32,459 nucleotides of DNA from Streptomyces himastatinicus ATCC 53653. GTDB taxonomy: Bacteria > Actinomycetota > Actinomycetes > Streptomycetales > Streptomycetaceae. The stretch lies in the NCBI RefSeq assembly GCF_000158915.1, contig NZ_GG657754.1, positions 1,330,572 to 1,363,030 of the forward strand, given 5' to 3'. The notes beneath the pieces are model-generated. The model had not been told where the DNA came from. It did not search any database and worked only from the letters and a program-made list of their open reading frames with translations. Shown here in pieces: positions 8,172-16,498 of this stretch (within the stretch, counting starts at the first letter, position 1; each line of letters begins with the position of its first letter). Made by a program: the position numbers and the translations under genes.

Positions 8172-9121
8172 CGGGTCTGCGCTCCTGGCTCGCCCGGCGG
8201 CTGCTGCTCGGCGCGGCGCAGACCGTGGCCGTGGTGCTGCTGGTGTTCGCGCTCACCGAGGCGCTGCCGGGCGATGCCGCCGTGGCCCTGGCCGGGGACC
8301 AGCCCGACCCGGCGCGGATCGCCGCCATCCGGGAGGCCATGGACCTGGACCGGCCCGCGTACGAACGCCTGCTGGACTGGGCGGCCGGGCTGCTCCACGG
8401 CGACCTGGGCACCTCGCTGGTCTCCGGCCGCCCCGTCGGCTCGTACGTCAGCGACGGGTTCGGCCCGACGCTGCTGCTCGCCGGGCTCACGCTGCTGCTC
8501 CTGGTGCCGCTGGGGGTCGGTCTCGGTGTGCTCGCGGCCCGCCACGCGGGGCGCCGTACGGACCGGGCCATCAGCTCGGTGGCGCTCGGTGTCTACGCCG
8601 TCCCCGAATTCGCCCTCGGCACGCTCCTGGTGACCGCCTTCGCGCTGCGGCTGGGCTGGTTTCCGCCGACCGCCGTCGGCTACGGCACCGATCTGCTCGC
8701 CCACCCCGCCACCCTGGTGCTCCCCGTGCTCGTGCTGCTGTCCCGGCCGGTGTGTTCGCTGACCCGTCTGGTGCGCGCCGGAATGATCGACGCGCTGGCC
8801 TCGCCGTACGTCGCCCAAGCCCGCCGGTACGGCGTGTCCGGTGTCCGGGTGCGCTACGCACACGCCCTGCCGAACGCGGTCGCCCCGGCCGCCCAGCACC
8901 TCGCCCGCACCGTGGACTGGCTGCTGTGCGGCGTCATCGTCGTGGAGGGCCTCTTCGTGATCCCTGGGCTGGGAACCGTCCTGCTGAACGCGGTCGCCGA
9001 ACGCGACATGCCCGTCGTCCAGGGGCTCGCCGTGGTGTTCGGGCTCATCACCGTCGTCCTGAACACCGGTGCCGATCTGGTGGCCCACCGCTTCGCTCCC
9101 CGGGCGGAGGTGACGGCGTGA
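8168..9121 (+). CDS. ABC transporter permease, DppB/NikB type
   Basis: This 317-residue inner-membrane permease belongs to the dipeptide/nickel importer class. It starts with a first helix after GLRSWLARRLLLGAAQT, followed by a long extracytoplasmic loop with the family's AIREAMDLDRPAYERLLDW pattern and HGDLGTSL segment. The EAA loop that docks the ATPase is seen around SPYVAQARRYGVSGVRVRYAHALPNAVAP. GTG at 8168 is the start, because it overlaps the binding-protein stop (GTGA). It forms a heterodimeric channel with the next gene product. Confidence 0.9.
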   Translation: MTGLRSWLARRLLLGAAQTVAVVLLVFALTEALPGDAAVALAGDQPDPARIAAIREAMDLDRPAYERLLDWAAGLLHGDLGTSLVSGRPVGSYVSDGFGPTLLLAGLTLLLLVPLGVGLGVLAARHAGRRTDRAISSVALGVYAVPEFALGTLLVTAFALRLGWFPPTAVGYGTDLLAHPATLVLPVLVLLSRPVCSLTRLVRAGMIDALASPYVAQARRYGVSGVRVRYAHALPNAVAPAAQHLARTVDWLLCGVIVVEGLFVIPGLGTVLLNAVAERDMPVVQGLAVVFGLITVVLNTGADLVAHRFAPRAEVTA

Positions 9122-9939
9122 GCACACACCTCGGCACGTGGGGGCGCTATGTCCTCGCCGCCGTGCTCGCCGGTGTCCCGCTCGCCCTGGCCCTGTTGGG
9201 GCCGTTCTTCGCGGGCGAGGCCGGGCCGCGCGCCGTGTCCTTCACGCTCGGCGGCGGCCACTGGCTCGGCACCGACTTCACCGGCCGCGACGTGTGGCGG
9301 CAGATCCTGCTCGGCGGACGTCCGGTGGTCCTGGTCGCGCTCGCCGCGACAGCTCTCACCTATCTGGTCGCCCTGCCGCTGGGGCTGCTGGCCGCGCTGA
9401 CCCATCGGCGGCGGCTGGAAGACCTGCTCATGCGCCCCCTCGACGTGCTGCTCGCCGTGCCGTCGCTGCTGCTGATTCTGCTGGTGGCCACCGTCGCCGC
9501 GCCGGGCCCCGCGGGGCTCGCCCTGCTGGTGGCGCTCGTCAACATCCCGGACGCCGCCCGGATCGTACGCGCCGCCGCGGCCGAGGCCGCCTCGCGCCCC
9601 GCCGTGGAGGCGCTGCGCATGCAGGGCGAGAGCGGGTGGCGGATCGGGGTCGGCTACGTCGGCCGGTCCACCGTGCGCACCCTCGCCACCGACGCCGGTA
9701 TCCGGCTCACCGGGGTGCTCTATCTGGTGGCCACGGCCGCGTTCCTGGGTGTCGGTGTCGCACCGGACGCCGCGGACTGGGCCGTCATGGTGGACCGCAA
9801 CCGCACCGGGCTGTTCGTCCAGCCCTGGGCGGTCGTGGTGCCCGCGCTGCTGATCGTCGCCCTGACCGTGGGAAGCAACCTGCTGTTCGACGCCGTACTG
9901 GAGCGCCGTGGGCAACCGGATAAGGGGGTACGGACATGA
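9118..9939 (+). CDS. ABC transporter permease, DppC/NikC type
   Basis: This 273-residue permease is the partner of the preceding DppB-type subunit. The family hallmark LGTDFTGRDVWRQILLGGR follows the first transmembrane segment, and an ATPase-docking loop is visible around ASRPAVEALRMQGESGWRIGVGYV. About five to six membrane segments are expected. GTG 9118 overlaps the upstream stop, and its own stop overlaps the ATPase start (ATGA). It belongs to the importer that probably returns the metal-loaded product of this operon to the cytoplasm. Confidence 0.9.
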   Translation: MSTHLGTWGRYVLAAVLAGVPLALALLGPFFAGEAGPRAVSFTLGGGHWLGTDFTGRDVWRQILLGGRPVVLVALAATALTYLVALPLGLLAALTHRRRLEDLLMRPLDVLLAVPSLLLILLVATVAAPGPAGLALLVALVNIPDAARIVRAAAAEAASRPAVEALRMQGESGWRIGVGYVGRSTVRTLATDAGIRLTGVLYLVATAAFLGVGVAPDAADWAVMVDRNRTGLFVQPWAVVVPALLIVALTVGSNLLFDAVLERRGQPDKGVRT

Positions 9940-11372
9940 ACGCGGTCGCGGAGATCGAGGACTTGCGCATCGAGGTCGGCGGCCGGGCCATCGTCGACGG
10001 GGTGAGCCTGCGGGCGCTGCCGGGGAAGGTCACCGCGCTGGTGGGCTCGTCCGGCAGCGGCAAGACCACCACGGGCCTCGCGCTGCTCGGCGAGTACCCG
10101 GCGGGGGCGAGGGTCACCGGCCGGGTCCGGGTGGCCGACGGCCTGGCCGGATACGTGCCCCAGCACCCGGCAGCCGTCCTCAACCCGGCCCGCCGGGTCG
10201 GCGCACTGCTCGGCGACATCGCGCGCGGCCAGGTGCGGAGCCTGCCGCGCTCCGAGCGCCGCGCCGCCGCGCGCGAACACGTCTTCACCGCCCTGTCGCT
10301 CGCCCAACTCCCTGACAGGGATGAGGTGTTGCGCCGCTATCCGCATCAGCTGTCGGGCGGCCAGCAGCAGCGTGTGGTGCTCGCGCAGGCGCTGCTCCTC
10401 GGGGCCAGGGTGGTGGTCGCGGACGAACCGACCACCGGGCAGGACCCGGTGACGAAGCGGCGCATCGTCGAGCGGCTGTCCGCGGTCGCCGCGCAAGGCA
10501 TCGCCGTGGTGCTGCTCAGCCACGACCTCGACGTGGTGCGGACGCTCGCCGACGAGGTCGTGGTGATGCGCGACGGCCGGGTGGTGGAGTCGGGACCGGC
10601 CGAGCGGGTGTGGCACGCCCCCGCCCACGCCTGGACCCGTCAACTCCTCGCCGCACACGGGCCAGCGCCGAAGGCCACGGGGCGCGTGCCGCCCGGCCAG
10701 GCCGTCCTGCGGGTGCGCGATCTGACGGCACGCCACGGGGCCACTCCCGTACTCCGCACCGGCGACCTCGCCGTCAGCGGCGGCACCTGTCTGGCCGTCC
10801 TCGGCCCCTCAGGCAGCGGCAAGACCACCCTCGGCCGCTGTCTGGCCGGACTCCACCGGGACCACGACGGACAGGTGCTGCTCGACGGGACGCCCCTGCC
10901 GCGCAGCCTGCGCTCGCGCACCCGGGAGCAGATCGCCGCCGTCCAGTACGTCTTCCAGGACGCGCGGGCCGCCTTCGACGAACACCGGCCGGTGCTGGAC
11001 CAGGTGGCGCGCACGGCGATACGGCTCAGGGGCGTCGCCCCGGCCACGGCACGGGCCGAGGCGCGGACGGTCCTGGACCGCCTCGGGCTGGTGGACGAGC
11101 TGGTGCACCGGCTGCCCGGGCAGCTGTCCGGGGGTGAACTCCAGCGGGCGGCGCTGGCCCGCGCCCTGCTCGCCCGGCCACGGGTGCTGGTGTGCGACGA
11201 GATCACCTCGGGCCTGGACACCGTCACCCGGCGCGGCTTCCTCGATCTGCTCGCCACGCTGCTGCGCGACCGCGACGACCTGGCGCTGATCCTCATCACC
11301 CATGACGCGGCCACCGCGGCGCTCGCCTCGCGGACCGTGGTCGTGGAGGCGGGTGAGGCCATCGAGCACTAG
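9936..11372 (+). CDS. Fused double ABC ATPase (DppD-DppF type)
   Basis: One 478-residue chain carries two complete nucleotide-binding domains, so a single polypeptide energizes the two-permease importer. Domain 1 has Walker [10 protein letters not shown], signature LSGGQQQ, Walker [11 protein letters not shown] and H-loop LLSHD. Domain 2 begins near residue 260 and has Walker [10 protein letters not shown], signature LSGGELQ, Walker [11 protein letters not shown] and H-loop LITHD. Domain 1's linker and Q-loop region looks shortened compared with stand-alone DppD proteins. It is the last gene of the coupled operon. Its TAG stop is only a few bases upstream of the second Zur-like box, leaving no room for a terminator, so read-through into the ribosomal protein genes is possible. 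Confidence 0.9.
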   Translation: MNAVAEIEDLRIEVGGRAIVDGVSLRALPGKVTALVGSSGSGKTTTGLALLGEYPAGARVTGRVRVADGLAGYVPQHPAAVLNPARRVGALLGDIARGQVRSLPRSERRAAAREHVFTALSLAQLPDRDEVLRRYPHQLSGGQQQRVVLAQALLLGARVVVADEPTTGQDPVTKRRIVERLSAVAAQGIAVVLLSHDLDVVRTLADEVVVMRDGRVVESGPAERVWHAPAHAWTRQLLAAHGPAPKATGRVPPGQAVLRVRDLTARHGATPVLRTGDLAVSGGTCLAVLGPSGSGKTTLGRCLAGLHRDHDGQVLLDGTPLPRSLRSRTREQIAAVQYVFQDARAAFDEHRPVLDQVARTAIRLRGVAPATARAEARTVLDRLGLVDELVHRLPGQLSGGELQRAALARALLARPRVLVCDEITSGLDTVTRRGFLDLLATLLRDRDDLALILITHDAATAALASRTVVVEAGEAIEH

Positions 11373-11376
11373 CTTT

Positions 11377-11391
11377 TGGTTATCATTTTCA
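11377..11391. promoter_or_regulatory. Putative Zur box before rpmB-rpsN
   Basis: Read on the minus strand the 15-mer is TGAAAATGATAACCA, which matches the Streptomyces Zur pattern TGAAAATnATTTTCA at 11 of the 14 defined positions; the left half-site is perfect. It sits 74 bases before the L28 start and just behind the operon stop. Zinc-independent L28/S14 paralogues are classic Zur targets in Streptomyces, so this box independently supports zinc control of the whole locus. Confidence 0.8.
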
Positions 11392-11464
11392 TCTAGCTGC
11401 TACGGTGGCACCCGCATATCCCCCAACACGACCGAACACGACGAGACACCACCAGAGAGGACCC

Positions 11465-11701
11465 ATGTCCGCCCACTGCCAACTCACCGGCCGCCGGCCC
11501 GGCTTCGGCAACCACGTCTCCCACTCCCACCGCCGCACCAAGCGCCGGTTCGACCCCAACATCCAGCGCAAGCGCTACTGGCTGCCCAGCGAGGGGCGCC
11601 ATGTCCGGCTCACGCTCAGCGCCAGGGCCGTGAAGACCGTCGACAGCATCGGCGTCGAAGCGGCCGTGGCCCGCATCCGCGCCCGGGGAGGAAAGGTCTG
11701 A
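11465..11701 (+). CDS. rpmB: Ribosomal protein L28, zinc-independent (C-minus) paralogue
   Basis: This 78-residue protein is clearly L28 ([22 protein letters not shown] family core). The zinc-ribbon form carries two CxxC pairs, but this copy keeps only one cysteine (HCQLTG) and lacks the second pair near the C-terminus, so it cannot hold structural zinc. Such paralogues replace the zinc-bound L28 during zinc starvation, freeing zinc from ribosomes. The ATG at 11465 follows a GAGAGGA ribosome-binding site. The gene overlaps the next one by one base (TGATG), so the pair is co-translated. A Zur-like box stands upstream. Confidence 0.95.
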   Translation: MSAHCQLTGRRPGFGNHVSHSHRRTKRRFDPNIQRKRYWLPSEGRHVRLTLSARAVKTVDSIGVEAAVARIRARGGKV

Positions 11702-12006
11702 TGGCGAAGAAGAGCAAGATCGCCAAGAATGACCGGCGGCACGCGATCGTCGCCCGTTACGCCCAGCGCCGCGCCCAGTTGAAGGCGCTCATCGCAGCCC
11801 CCCACACCCCGGATGAGGAACGTCTCGCCGCCGAGCGGGAGCTGCGCCGCCAGCCACGCGACGCCAGCGCCACGCGCGTACGCAACCGGGACTCCATCGA
11901 CGGCCGCCCCCGGGGCCATCTGCGCGCCTTCGGCCTGTCCCGCATCCGGCTGCGCGAGATGGCGCACGCGGGTGAGCTTCCCGGGGTGACCAAGAGCAGC
12001 TGGTGA
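11701..12006 (+). CDS. rpsN: Ribosomal protein S14, zinc-independent paralogue
   Basis: This is the 101-residue long form of S14, with the N-terminal [13 protein letters not shown] and the C-terminal [26 protein letters not shown]. The short zinc-binding S14 has about 61 residues and four cysteines; this protein has none. It is a small-subunit protein used when zinc is scarce. The start overlaps the L28 stop. A strong hairpin 20 bases after the stop ends the unit. Confidence 0.95.
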   Translation: MAKKSKIAKNDRRHAIVARYAQRRAQLKALIAAPHTPDEERLAAERELRRQPRDASATRVRNRDSIDGRPRGHLRAFGLSRIRLREMAHAGELPGVTKSSW

Positions 12007-12025
12007 CCCTTACGAGCATCACCGG

Positions 12026-12068
12026 CATACGCCGCCACCCCCGGCCGGGCCGGGGGTGGCGGCGTATG
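12026..12068. terminator. Perfect 19-bp stem hairpin, probable bidirectional terminator
   Basis: Two perfectly complementary 19-base arms flank a 5-base loop; a G-U pair could extend the stem. There is no clear U-tract, which is usual for streptomycete terminators. It lies between the S14 stop (12006) and the inferred natural stop of the convergent symporter gene (12084), so it can serve both strands. Confidence 0.8.
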
Positions 12069-12083
12069 TGCGGGATGGGCGGA

Positions 12084-13583
12084 TCAGCCGGCTCCGGCCG
12101 CGGCCTCGGGCTGGACCTGCGGCGGGGGCGGGAGCGGGGCGTCCCGCCGTGCGGGGTGGCGGCGGAAACGGCCACCATCACCACGGCATTGAGGAACCAG
12201 GGGCGATGACACCCACGTTCAGGTCCTTGACGGCCTGCGGAAAGAGCCGGCATCAGACTGCCGACCGTGACACCGGAGAGGGTGACGACGGCGACCGTGA
12301 CCACACCGACGACGATGCCCGCTGCGGCCAGCGAGGGTGACGAACCGCCGCGCACTCAGGCTCGCGAGCAGGGCGGGGAAGAGCTGGGTCACCAGGGCGT
12401 AGCCCATGAGCAGCAGGGACACGATCGAGTCGCCGCCGTTGAAGGTGAAGTACAGGGAGACCAGCGCGAGGGCGGGGACCAGCCACTGCGCCAGGCGGGT
12501 CACCTGACGGTCGGTGGTCTGCGGGCGGGCGAGGCGGTAGACGTTCTTCGCCAGGCAGGTCGCGGAGGTCATGAGGAGCAGCGACCCGGGGACCAGCGCG
12601 GTGAGCAGTCCCGCCCCGCCCACGATGCCCACGAACCACGAGGGGAACGTGGCGGTGGTGATGCGCAGCAGCGAGAGGTCCGCGTCGGCGCCCTTGAGGC
12701 CGGGCACGACGAGGATGGCCGCGAAGCCGGCGAAGAAGACGAAGAGCAGGATGAGCTGGTAGAGCGGCATGAAGATGGCGTTGCGGCGGAAGACACGTTC
12801 GTTCTGGGCGCTATAGGAGGCGCTGAAGGTGTGCGGCCACATGTAGAAGCCCAGCGCGGAGAGCAGCACGGTGGAGGAGAACCACGAGGTGCTCATGCCG
12901 CTGGTGGGCAGCGTGATGAAGTCCGGATGGGCCTTGTCGACCGCCTGGAACATGTCCTCGAAGCCGCCGAAGTAGTGGATCGGCAGGTAGATGCCGAGGA
13001 TCAGGACGACCGCGAGGATGGCGACGTCCTTCATCACGGCCGTCCACGCCGAACCGTGGATGCCCGAGATGGTGACGTAGACAGTCAGCGCGACGGTGCC
13101 GATGACGATGGCCCAGTGGGAGGGGATCTTGCCGTCGGAGGAGACCGAGACGATGATCCCGAGTCCCTTCAGCTGGAGGACGAGGTACGGCACCATCGCG
13201 ATGACACCGACGAGGGCCACGAGCGCGCCCAGCAGCGGGCTCTCGAACTTGGCGACGAAGAAGTCGGACTGCGAGATGAGCCGGTGCTGCTTGGCGTAGC
13301 GCCACACGGCCGGGAGCAGCCAGTAGGACAGCACATAGGCGAGTGAGGCGTAACAGAGGATGTAGTACGCCGGGGCGCCCTTGCCGTACGCCCAGCCCGA
13401 GGCGCCGAGGAAGGTGAAGGTCGTGTAGATCTCGCCGGCCAGCAGCAGGAAGACGAAGATCGTTCCGAAGCCGCGGCCACCGACCGACCACTGCTCGAGG
13501 TCCATGTCCCGGCCGCGGCGGGCACGCAGGCCCAGCAGGAGCGAGGCGGCGAGGAAGACGAAGATGATGCCGAGGGCGATCAC
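12084..13583 (-). pseudogene. SSF-family sodium:solute symporter (MctP-like), 3' end frameshifted
   Basis: From the GTG at 13583 about 400 codons read as a sodium:solute symporter, with helices such as LGIIFVFLAASLLLG, GGRGFGTIFVFLLLAGEIYTT-type signature sequence and ASYSAQNERVFRRNAIF. From about 12345 downward the frame is lost. The expected last helices (AAAGIVVGVVTVAVVTLSG, then an LNAVVMVAVSAAT segment) are still legible but lie in other frames. I count an extra base near 12340, one near 12243, two near 12203-12209 and another small indel before a plausible natural stop at 12084-12086. The surviving open frame runs 12219-13583 with a non-family tail. GTGA overlap with the DUF3311 gene is typical of monocarboxylate symporter pairs. 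It could be a decayed gene or sequencing error. Confidence 0.75.
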
Positions 13584-13780
13584 GCGGCGTCCTCCTCACG
13601 GTTGGCGGGGTCGAGCCGGTAGATGACGGCCATGGTCGCCGAGATCAGGACGACCCACAGGACCAGCCAGAAGAGGATGAACGGCATACCGAGGACGTAG
13701 GGCGTCACCCGGTTCACGAAGAAGATCCCCCCGAGGATCCCGAGAAACGGGATCGCGCCGAGCAGATGGATGGGTTTCAC
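13580..13780 (-). CDS. DUF3311 small membrane protein
   Basis: This 66-residue protein has two predicted membrane segments (HLLGAIPFLGILGGIFF and FILFWLVLWVVLISATMAVIY) and an acidic end (REEDAA). DUF3311 proteins are regularly encoded just before SSF monocarboxylate symporters and are taken as their small partner; the exact role is unknown. GTG at 13780 was chosen because AGGAGGT precedes it by seven bases; the open frame extends up to 13876 but without family sequence. Its stop overlaps the symporter start. Divergent from the glyoxylate operon, it probably serves uptake of a monocarboxylate or related purine-derived substrate. Confidence 0.85.
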   Translation of the reverse strand: MKPIHLLGAIPFLGILGGIFFVNRVTPYVLGMPFILFWLVLWVVLISATMAVIYRLDPANREEDAA

Positions 13781-13932
13781 GTCAAGAACCTCCTGGGCTG
13801 GCCGCACTCCACAGACGGGGCGGGGCTCCTCTGGGGATGACACGAGCGTGGGACGGTCCCGCCGGGGTGATGCCACCGGGGGACGGCTCGGCCCTGGAAG
13901 AGGGGGCGGTCACCTCTCCCCGATCCAGGCCA

Positions 13933-13947
13933 TTCCACTTCGCGGAA
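13933..13947. promoter_or_regulatory. TTCC-N7-GGAA dyad, DUF3311/symporter side
   Basis: The sequence TTCCACTTCGCGGAA is an inverted repeat (TTCC...GGAA, with an inner C...G pair). It shares 11 of 15 bases with the site at 14119-14133. It lies about 155 bases upstream of the DUF3311 start. The two-copy arrangement suggests one regulator for both divergent units. An IclR-type repressor such as AllR, which controls allantoin and glyoxylate genes in Streptomyces, is a candidate, but I cannot confirm its motif. Confidence 0.45.
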
Positions 13948-14118
13948 AACTTTTTTCAACTGGGAGATGTATAGGTCGGCCGCGACCCCATGTCAACGCT
14001 TCGCACGCAGCGGGCTGATCAAACCTTTTGCTGAAGCGGACCCATCGCCATCAACCGCCGCCAGGGGGTTGACGCCGACGCACCTCAAGGGTTGTTATTC
14101 CGCTAAGCAAAAATCACT

Positions 14119-14133
14119 ATCCGCATCGTGGAA
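14119..14133. promoter_or_regulatory. ATCC-N7-GGAA dyad, malic enzyme side
   Basis: ATCCGCATCGTGGAA has the same spacing and outer bases as the dyad at 13933-13947 (one outer mismatch; 11 of 15 identical). It lies about 70 bases before the malic enzyme start, where an operator or activator site would be expected. Evidence is the pairwise similarity only. Confidence 0.45.
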
Positions 14134-14200
14134 GTTCACGAAAGTGGCGGATGGAGCCGTCCGGCGCTCCAGAGGCGCCCCGAACGTGCGAGGTCAGTCC

Positions 14201-15589
14201 ATGCCCACACCGAGTCCCGGATTCGCCCTCACCCTGCGTGCGGAGGCCCCCGCCGACGCCGCCTCCACCCGGCGGCTGGCCGCGGCGGTGGGCGACGCCG
14301 GGGGTGTGCTCACCGCGCTCGACGTCGTCGAGACCGGTACCGACCGCATCGTGGTCGACCTGACCTGCGACGCCGTCGACAGCGATCACATCCAGGTCAT
14401 CGCCGACGCGGTGGCGGCGCTGGACGGGGTGGGCGTGCGCACGGTCGGCGACGCCACGTTCCTCATGCACATCGGGGGCAAGCTGGAGGTCAGCCCCCGG
14501 GTCGAGCTGCACAACCGCGACGACCTCTCCCGCGCCTACACCCCAGGGGTGGCCCGCGTCTGCCGGGCCATCGCCACCGCCCCGGACGAGGCCCGGCGCC
14601 TCACCGTGAAGGGCAACACGGTCGCGGTCGTCACCGACGGATCGGCCGTGCTGGGCCTCGGCAACCTGGGCCCCGCGGCCGCCCTGCCCGTCATGGAGGG
14701 CAAGGCCGCCCTGTTCAAGCGGTTCGCCGACGTGGACGCGTGGCCGGTCTGCCTGGGCACCCAGGACACCGACGAGATCGTCCGGACCGTCGAGCTGATC
14801 GCCCCGGTCTACGGAGGTGTCAACCTCGAGGACATCGCCGCACCGCGCTGCTTCGAGATCGAACGGCGGCTGCGCGAGAAGCTGGACATCCCGGTCTTCC
14901 ACGACGACCAGCACGGCACGGCCGTCGTCGTCCTGGCCGCCCTCACCAACGCCCTGCGCGTGGTCGGCAAGAAACTCGCCGACACGACGATCGTGGTGAG
15001 CGGGGTGGGCGCCGCGGGGACCGCCATCATCCGGCTGCTGGCCGCCGAGGGCGCGGGCGACATCGTGGCCTGCGACCGGTCCGGTGTCGTCCACCGCGAC
15101 CGGCCAGGGCTGGACGACTCCCGCCGTCGGCTCGCGGAGCGCACCAACGCCGGAAACCGCTCCGGCAGCGTGGCGGACGCCCTGCGCGGCGCGGACGTCT
15201 TCATCGGGGTGTCCGCACCCGACATCCTGAACGGAGAGGACGTAGCGGCCATGGCGGACGACGCGATCGTCTTCGCCCTGGCCAACCCCGACCCCGAGGT
15301 CGATCCGGTCCAGGCGCGGCGCCACGCCACCGTCGTCGCCACCGGCCGCAGCGACTACCCCAACCAGATCAACAACGTGCTGGCCTTCCCCGGCATCTTC
15401 CGCGGGCTCCTCGACGCGAGCGCCCGGGAGATCTCCGACGCGATGCTCATCGCCGCGGCCCGCGCCATCGCCGACACGGTGGCGGCCGGGGATCTGCACG
15501 CCGGACACATCGTCCCCAGCGTCTTCGACCCGGACGTCGCGCCCGCGGTCGCCGCGGCGGTCCGGGACGCGAGCCGCACCCGAACCTGA
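14201..15589 (+). CDS. NAD(P)-dependent malic enzyme with N-terminal ACT-like domain
   Basis: Malic enzyme decarboxylates L-malate to pyruvate with reduction of NAD(P). The 462-residue protein has an ACT-like domain in the first 80-90 residues ([16 protein letters not shown]..., with IVVDLTCD), then the malic core: the SRAYTPGV tyrosine segment, [26 protein letters not shown] with FHDDQHGT metal ligands, and a Rossmann motif [14 protein letters not shown] chose ATG 14201 because GAGG lies seven bases upstream and family sequence begins there; the frame is open to 13967. Placed first in a glyoxylate-assimilation operon, it could drain malate made from glyoxylate by malate synthase into pyruvate. 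That link is inference. The ACT domain suggests control by a small ligand. Confidence 0.9.
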   Translation: MPTPSPGFALTLRAEAPADAASTRRLAAAVGDAGGVLTALDVVETGTDRIVVDLTCDAVDSDHIQVIADAVAALDGVGVRTVGDATFLMHIGGKLEVSPRVELHNRDDLSRAYTPGVARVCRAIATAPDEARRLTVKGNTVAVVTDGSAVLGLGNLGPAAALPVMEGKAALFKRFADVDAWPVCLGTQDTDEIVRTVELIAPVYGGVNLEDIAAPRCFEIERRLREKLDIPVFHDDQHGTAVVVLAALTNALRVVGKKLADTTIVVSGVGAAGTAIIRLLAAEGAGDIVACDRSGVVHRDRPGLDDSRRRLAERTNAGNRSGSVADALRGADVFIGVSAPDILNGEDVAAMADDAIVFALANPDPEVDPVQARRHATVVATGRSDYPNQINNVLAFPGIFRGLLDASAREISDAMLIAAARAIADTVAAGDLHAGHIVPSVFDPDVAPAVAAAVRDASRTRT

Positions 15590-15631
15590 CAAGAACACCT
15601 GGCAAGACACCTACGTCCTGGGATGTGAGAA

Positions 15632-16465
15632 ATGAGCGCCCACCGTCTCCCGTACACGGTCAACCTGTCGATCCTCTTCACCGAGCTGCCGCTGCTGGAG
15701 CGCCCGGCCGCGGCGAAGGCCGCCGGGTTCGACGCGGTCGAGTTCTGGTGGCCCCACGCGGTGGCGGTGCCGGAGGACAAGGACGTCGACGCCTTCGTCC
15801 GCGCGGTGCGGGACGCCGGGGTCCAGCTGACCGGTCTGAACTTCTTCGCCGGTGACATGCCGGGCGGCGACCGCGGCCTGGTGTCCTGGCCCGCCCGCAG
15901 CGCGGAGTTCCGCGACAACATCGACGTGACCGTGGGGATCGGCGAACAGCTGGGCTGCCGCGCGTTCAACGCCCTCTACGGCAACCGCGTCGACGGAGCC
16001 GACCCGGCGGAGCAGGACGCCCTCGCCGCCGAGAACCTGGCGCTCGCAGCCGAGGTGGCACGGCGCATCGGCGGCACGGTGCTGGTGGAGCCGGTCAGCG
16101 GCGCCCCCGCGTACCCCCTGCTCACCGCGGCGGACGCGCTCGGCGTCATCGACCGGGTGGAGCGCGCGTCCGGCGCCCGCAATGTGCGCTTCCTCGCCGA
16201 CTTCTACCACCTGGCCGTGAACGGCGACGACGTGGCCGGTGTGATCGCCGCCCACGCGGACCGCGTCGGCCATGTGCAGATCGCGGACGCGCCCGGCCGG
16301 GGCGCGCCGGGCACCGGCGGGCTGGACCTCGACGGGCTGCTCACCGCGATCGAGACGGCGGGCTACGACGGCTGGGTGGGCCTGGAGTACAAGGCCCAGG
16401 GCCCGAGCGCCGACAGCTTCGACTGGCTCCCGCGCGAGCGGCGCGGCAGCACCGCCCGCGCCTGA
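15632..16465 (+). CDS. hyi: Hydroxypyruvate isomerase
   Basis: This 277-residue TIM-barrel enzyme of the AP-endonuclease-2/Hyi family interconverts hydroxypyruvate and tartronate semialdehyde. Family marks are YTVNLSILFTELPLLERP at the start, GFDAVEFWWP, GLNFFAGDMPGGDRG, the metal-site region VLVEPVSGAPAYPL, the FLADFYHLAVNGDD stretch, and GHVQIADAPGRGAPGTG. It lies 42 bases after malic enzyme and 33 bases before the reductase, and so belongs to one operon. The ribosome-binding site is weak (GTGAGAA), which may lower its yield. Confidence 0.93.
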   Translation: MSAHRLPYTVNLSILFTELPLLERPAAAKAAGFDAVEFWWPHAVAVPEDKDVDAFVRAVRDAGVQLTGLNFFAGDMPGGDRGLVSWPARSAEFRDNIDVTVGIGEQLGCRAFNALYGNRVDGADPAEQDALAAENLALAAEVARRIGGTVLVEPVSGAPAYPLLTAADALGVIDRVERASGARNVRFLADFYHLAVNGDDVAGVIAAHADRVGHVQIADAPGRGAPGTGGLDLDGLLTAIETAGYDGWVGLEYKAQGPSADSFDWLPRERRGSTARA

Positions 16466-16498
16466 CCGAGCCCTCAAAGCAACCACACGGAGGAAACC

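Larger units (their letters stand above)
13781..14200. other. Divergent intergenic region with promoters
   Basis: These 420 bases between the DUF3311 gene and malic enzyme hold no convincing gene. The centre (about 13945-14140) is unusually AT-rich for this genome, with runs such as AAACTTTTTTC and a CAAAAATCACTATCC stretch. It carries two related dyads, described separately, one near each end. Promoters for both directions must lie here, but I could not assign exact -10/-35 boxes. Confidence 0.7.

Noticed and set aside
146..11391. Iron-type (DmdR) regulation of the operon
   Set aside because: The dyads fit the Zur pattern, not the TTAGG-type iron box, and the zinc-independent ribosomal genes point to zinc.
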